This document shows positions 5,578 to 9,685 of a DNA stretch of 9,685 nt, in pieces (the first letter of the stretch is position 1; every line of letters starts with the position of its first letter). Under the pieces are notes generated by a model that had not been told where the DNA came from, made no database searches, and worked only from the letters and a program-made list of their open reading frames with translations. A program made the position numbers and the translations under genes. Source of the stretch: Patescibacteria group bacterium (GTDB taxonomy: Bacteria > Patescibacteriota > Kazan-3B-28 > UBA10110). Where the stretch lies: the NCBI GenBank assembly GCA_003524745.1, contig DQGN01000028.1:11079-20763 (forward strand), written 5' to 3'.

Positions 5578-6734
5578 TTTTGATAAATACGGGTTACTGA
5601 TTCGGGAATACGGGTAGTAATCTCATAATTAATTGTGCTGGCCCAGTCACCTATATCAGTAGCAGTAATGTGCTTATTTCTGCTTCGTCCGATAAAGACA
5701 ACTTCGCTCCCCAGCTTGGATTTGGGCCGTTTGCTAATGTCGAGAATAGTCATATTCATACACACCCGGCCTACGATCGGCACCACCGCCCCATTGAGCA
5801 GCATAAAACCCATATTACTTAGACTGCGATCTACCCCCTCGGCGTAACCGATCGGCGCCACCCCTAAAGTCATGGCTTTAGGAGACTGGAAAGTCGACCC
5901 ATACCCCACAAATGCCCCTGCGGGAATCCGTCTGATCGCGACCAGTTTAGTTTTGTATTTAAGGCTGGGTTTTAATTTAATCTTTCGGGTTTTAGGAGAT
6001 TTTTTCGCCCAGGCCTCGACCCCCCGTGATGGCCATAAACCATACATGCTAATACCCAAACGAATGGCATTATACCGAGATTCCGGCACCAACATAGCGG
6101 CGGCGGAAGCGGCGGCTGAAACATAGGAGATAGTTTGCCAATCGACATCGATATCTTTTTTGGCAATGCGGGCGAGAACTTTATCAAACTGAAAAAGTTG
6201 GGTCTTGGTATAACTGGTGTTTAATTCTTCTACACTAGCCAAATGAGTAAAAATACCCTCCAATTCCAGCCAACGGTGCTGCTTAATAGTTTTGATCGCG
6301 GCCGGAGCCTCTTCTGGCAAATAACCTAACCGATTAATTCCGGTTTCGATTTTGACATGCAACAAAGCCTTTTTTTGTACGATATTAGCTACGCGCATAG
6401 CATCGTCAAGTGACTGGTTATCAAATACCGCAAAACTAACCTTTTGCTTTACTAAATCCAACATTTCGTCCTTGGCAGTAGTCCCCAGCACGACAATAGG
6501 CTTAATGATGCCCTTTTTACGCAAACTCAAAGCTTCGCAGGCCCCGACTACCCCCAACATATCGGCGCCGCTGCGCAAGGCCTGTACGGCCACATCCAAG
6601 ATGCCATGACCGTAAGCATTGGCTTTAACAACTGCAATCAATTTAGTCCCCGGCTTCTGTAATTGACGGATTTGTTTGATATTGTGATCAATTGCCCGTA
6701 AATCCACAGTCACCCATGCCAGTGGAGCTTTCAA
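5574..6734 (-). CDS. alr: Alanine racemase
   Basis: PLP enzyme that interconverts L- and D-alanine for peptidoglycan synthesis. The 386 residues fit the family. The Schiff-base lysine is K37 in VVKANAYGHG, and the second catalytic residue is Y278 in VGYGSTF. R135 in TGINRLGY, RLGISMYG (225-232) and CMNM (325-328) match conserved active-site segments. The usual N-S-A-A stretch before the PLP-binding region is S-A-A-A-S-A-A-A (206-213). The start is TTG at 6734: an in-frame TGA stands two codons upstream, and a later GTG start would remove the conserved N-terminal W. It is followed by pyrG with a 4-base ATGA overlap. It has its own promoter and an unusual structured leader. Confidence 0.95.
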   Translation of the reverse strand: MKAPLAWVTVDLRAIDHNIKQIRQLQKPGTKLIAVVKANAYGHGILDVAVQALRSGADMLGVVGACEALSLRKKGIIKPIVVLGTTAKDEMLDLVKQKVSFAVFDNQSLDDAMRVANIVQKKALLHVKIETGINRLGYLPEEAPAAIKTIKQHRWLELEGIFTHLASVEELNTSYTKTQLFQFDKVLARIAKKDIDVDWQTISYVSAAASAAAMLVPESRYNAIRLGISMYGLWPSRGVEAWAKKSPKTRKIKLKPSLKYKTKLVAIRRIPAGAFVGYGSTFQSPKAMTLGVAPIGYAEGVDRSLSNMGFMLLNGAVVPIVGRVCMNMTILDISKRPKSKLGSEVVFIGRSRNKHITATDIGDWASTINYEITTRIPESVTRIYQK

Positions 6735-6739
6735 TTTTC

Positions 6740-6838
6740 ACCCCGTTAGAAATTAAATAATATAGCTGAATACTCTATTGAAATATTAGCACAGGGTTTC
6801 ACCTTTAACCTCGAACAGATGGTTATTTCTAACGGGGT
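6740..6838 (-). promoter_or_regulatory. 99-base inverted-repeat element in the alr leader
   Basis: On the minus strand ACCCCGTTAGAAAT (6838 to 6825) and ATTTCTAACGGGGT (6753 to 6740) are perfect 14-base inverted repeats with 71 bases between. The 5' arm abuts a perfect Shine-Dalgarno, and five bases (GAAAA) separate the 3' arm from the alr TTG. Inside, AACC/GGTT (6824-6821 with 6810-6807) forms a small hairpin, and GTGAAAC (6802-6796) can pair instead with GTTTCAC (6856-6850) just upstream. Folding would bring the Shine-Dalgarno about 8 nt from TTG. It may be a regulatory leader, or a miniature inverted-repeat element inserted between the Shine-Dalgarno and start codon; GGTGAA occurs at both edges like a target duplication. 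Confidence 0.6.
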
Positions 6839-6847
6839 TCACCTCCT
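6839..6847 (-). promoter_or_regulatory. Orphan Shine-Dalgarno AGGAGGTGA
   Basis: The minus strand reads AGGAGGTGA from 6847 to 6839, the strongest ribosome-binding site in the window. No ATG, GTG or TTG lies at normal spacing after it; the next sequence is the 5' arm of the alr-leader inverted repeat. The alr TTG is 104 bases away in linear sequence. A GGGGTGA overlapping the 3' arm (6743 to 6737) is a weaker alternative site for alr, and it would be buried in the stem. Confidence 0.65.
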
Positions 6848-6868
6848 AAGTGAAACTTTATTTTCTCT

Positions 6869-6874
6869 ATTATA
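6869..6874 (-). promoter_or_regulatory. Probable alr-pyrG promoter, -10 box TATAAT
   Basis: The minus strand has TATAAT from 6874 to 6869, preceded by GGGG. At a 17-base spacing the -35 position reads TGGTGA (6897-6892), matching TTGACA at three positions only. The start would lie near 6862, about 15 bases before the orphan Shine-Dalgarno and about 40 bases after the gyrB stop. No intrinsic terminator separates gyrB from it. Confidence 0.6.
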
Positions 6875-6912
6875 CCCCTCCTTTCATTGACTCACCAGAC
6901 GATCTACTGCTA

Positions 6913-9685
<2,773 letters not shown>

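Overview
The window looks like a stretch of bacterial chromosome, probably from a Candidate Phyla Radiation (Patescibacteria) member or a similarly small-genome lineage. This is an inference. It rests on the Trm11-like RNA methyltransferase with an E-P-Y-L-G-P-P catalytic motif, the unlinked housekeeping genes (rpmA without rplU), weak or absent Shine-Dalgarno sites, and intergenic spaces full of short palindromes. TGA ends alr and gyrB, so TGA is a stop codon here; this argues against the SR1/Gracilibacteria code. No marker such as rRNA is present to fix the phylum.

Layout. 1-63: 3' part of a tRNA-Leu(CAA) with encoded CCA. 59-271: a strong hairpin, then a run of four tight hairpins ending in a second, non-canonical copy of the tRNA 3' end. 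272-569: gene-free, with inverted repeats and the rho-independent terminator of glyA. 570-1781 (-): serine hydroxymethyltransferase (glyA). 1782-2089: divergent intergenic region with a possible glyA promoter and three palindromes. 2090-3337 (+): Trm11-family methyltransferase. 3338-3673: gene-free, with several hairpins and an inverted pair of 7-base repeats that carries the probable rpmA promoter. 3674-3946 (+): ribosomal protein L27 (rpmA). 3943-5577 (-): CTP synthase (pyrG). 5574-6734 (-): alanine racemase (alr). 6735-6912: alr promoter and a striking 99-base inverted-repeat element. 6913-9685 (-): gyrB, 5' end cut by the window edge, interrupted by an in-frame 241-residue intein.

The genes serve core functions: one-carbon/glycine metabolism, RNA modification, translation, CTP synthesis, D-alanine for peptidoglycan, and DNA supercoiling. 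alr and pyrG are translationally coupled by an ATGA overlap and probably share the promoter in front of alr. rpmA and pyrG converge with overlapping stop codons and no terminator between them.

Points most worth attention: (1) the GyrB mini-intein at the TOPRIM active-site motif, with no recognisable homing endonuclease; (2) the alr leader, where a 14-bp perfect inverted repeat separates a perfect but orphan Shine-Dalgarno from the TTG start and would bring them to about 8 nt apart when folded; (3) the tRNA-Leu tail, present again inverted and again downstream at the end of a multi-hairpin RNA; (4) a probably leaderless rpmA transcript whose promoter lies in a 7-base repeat array.
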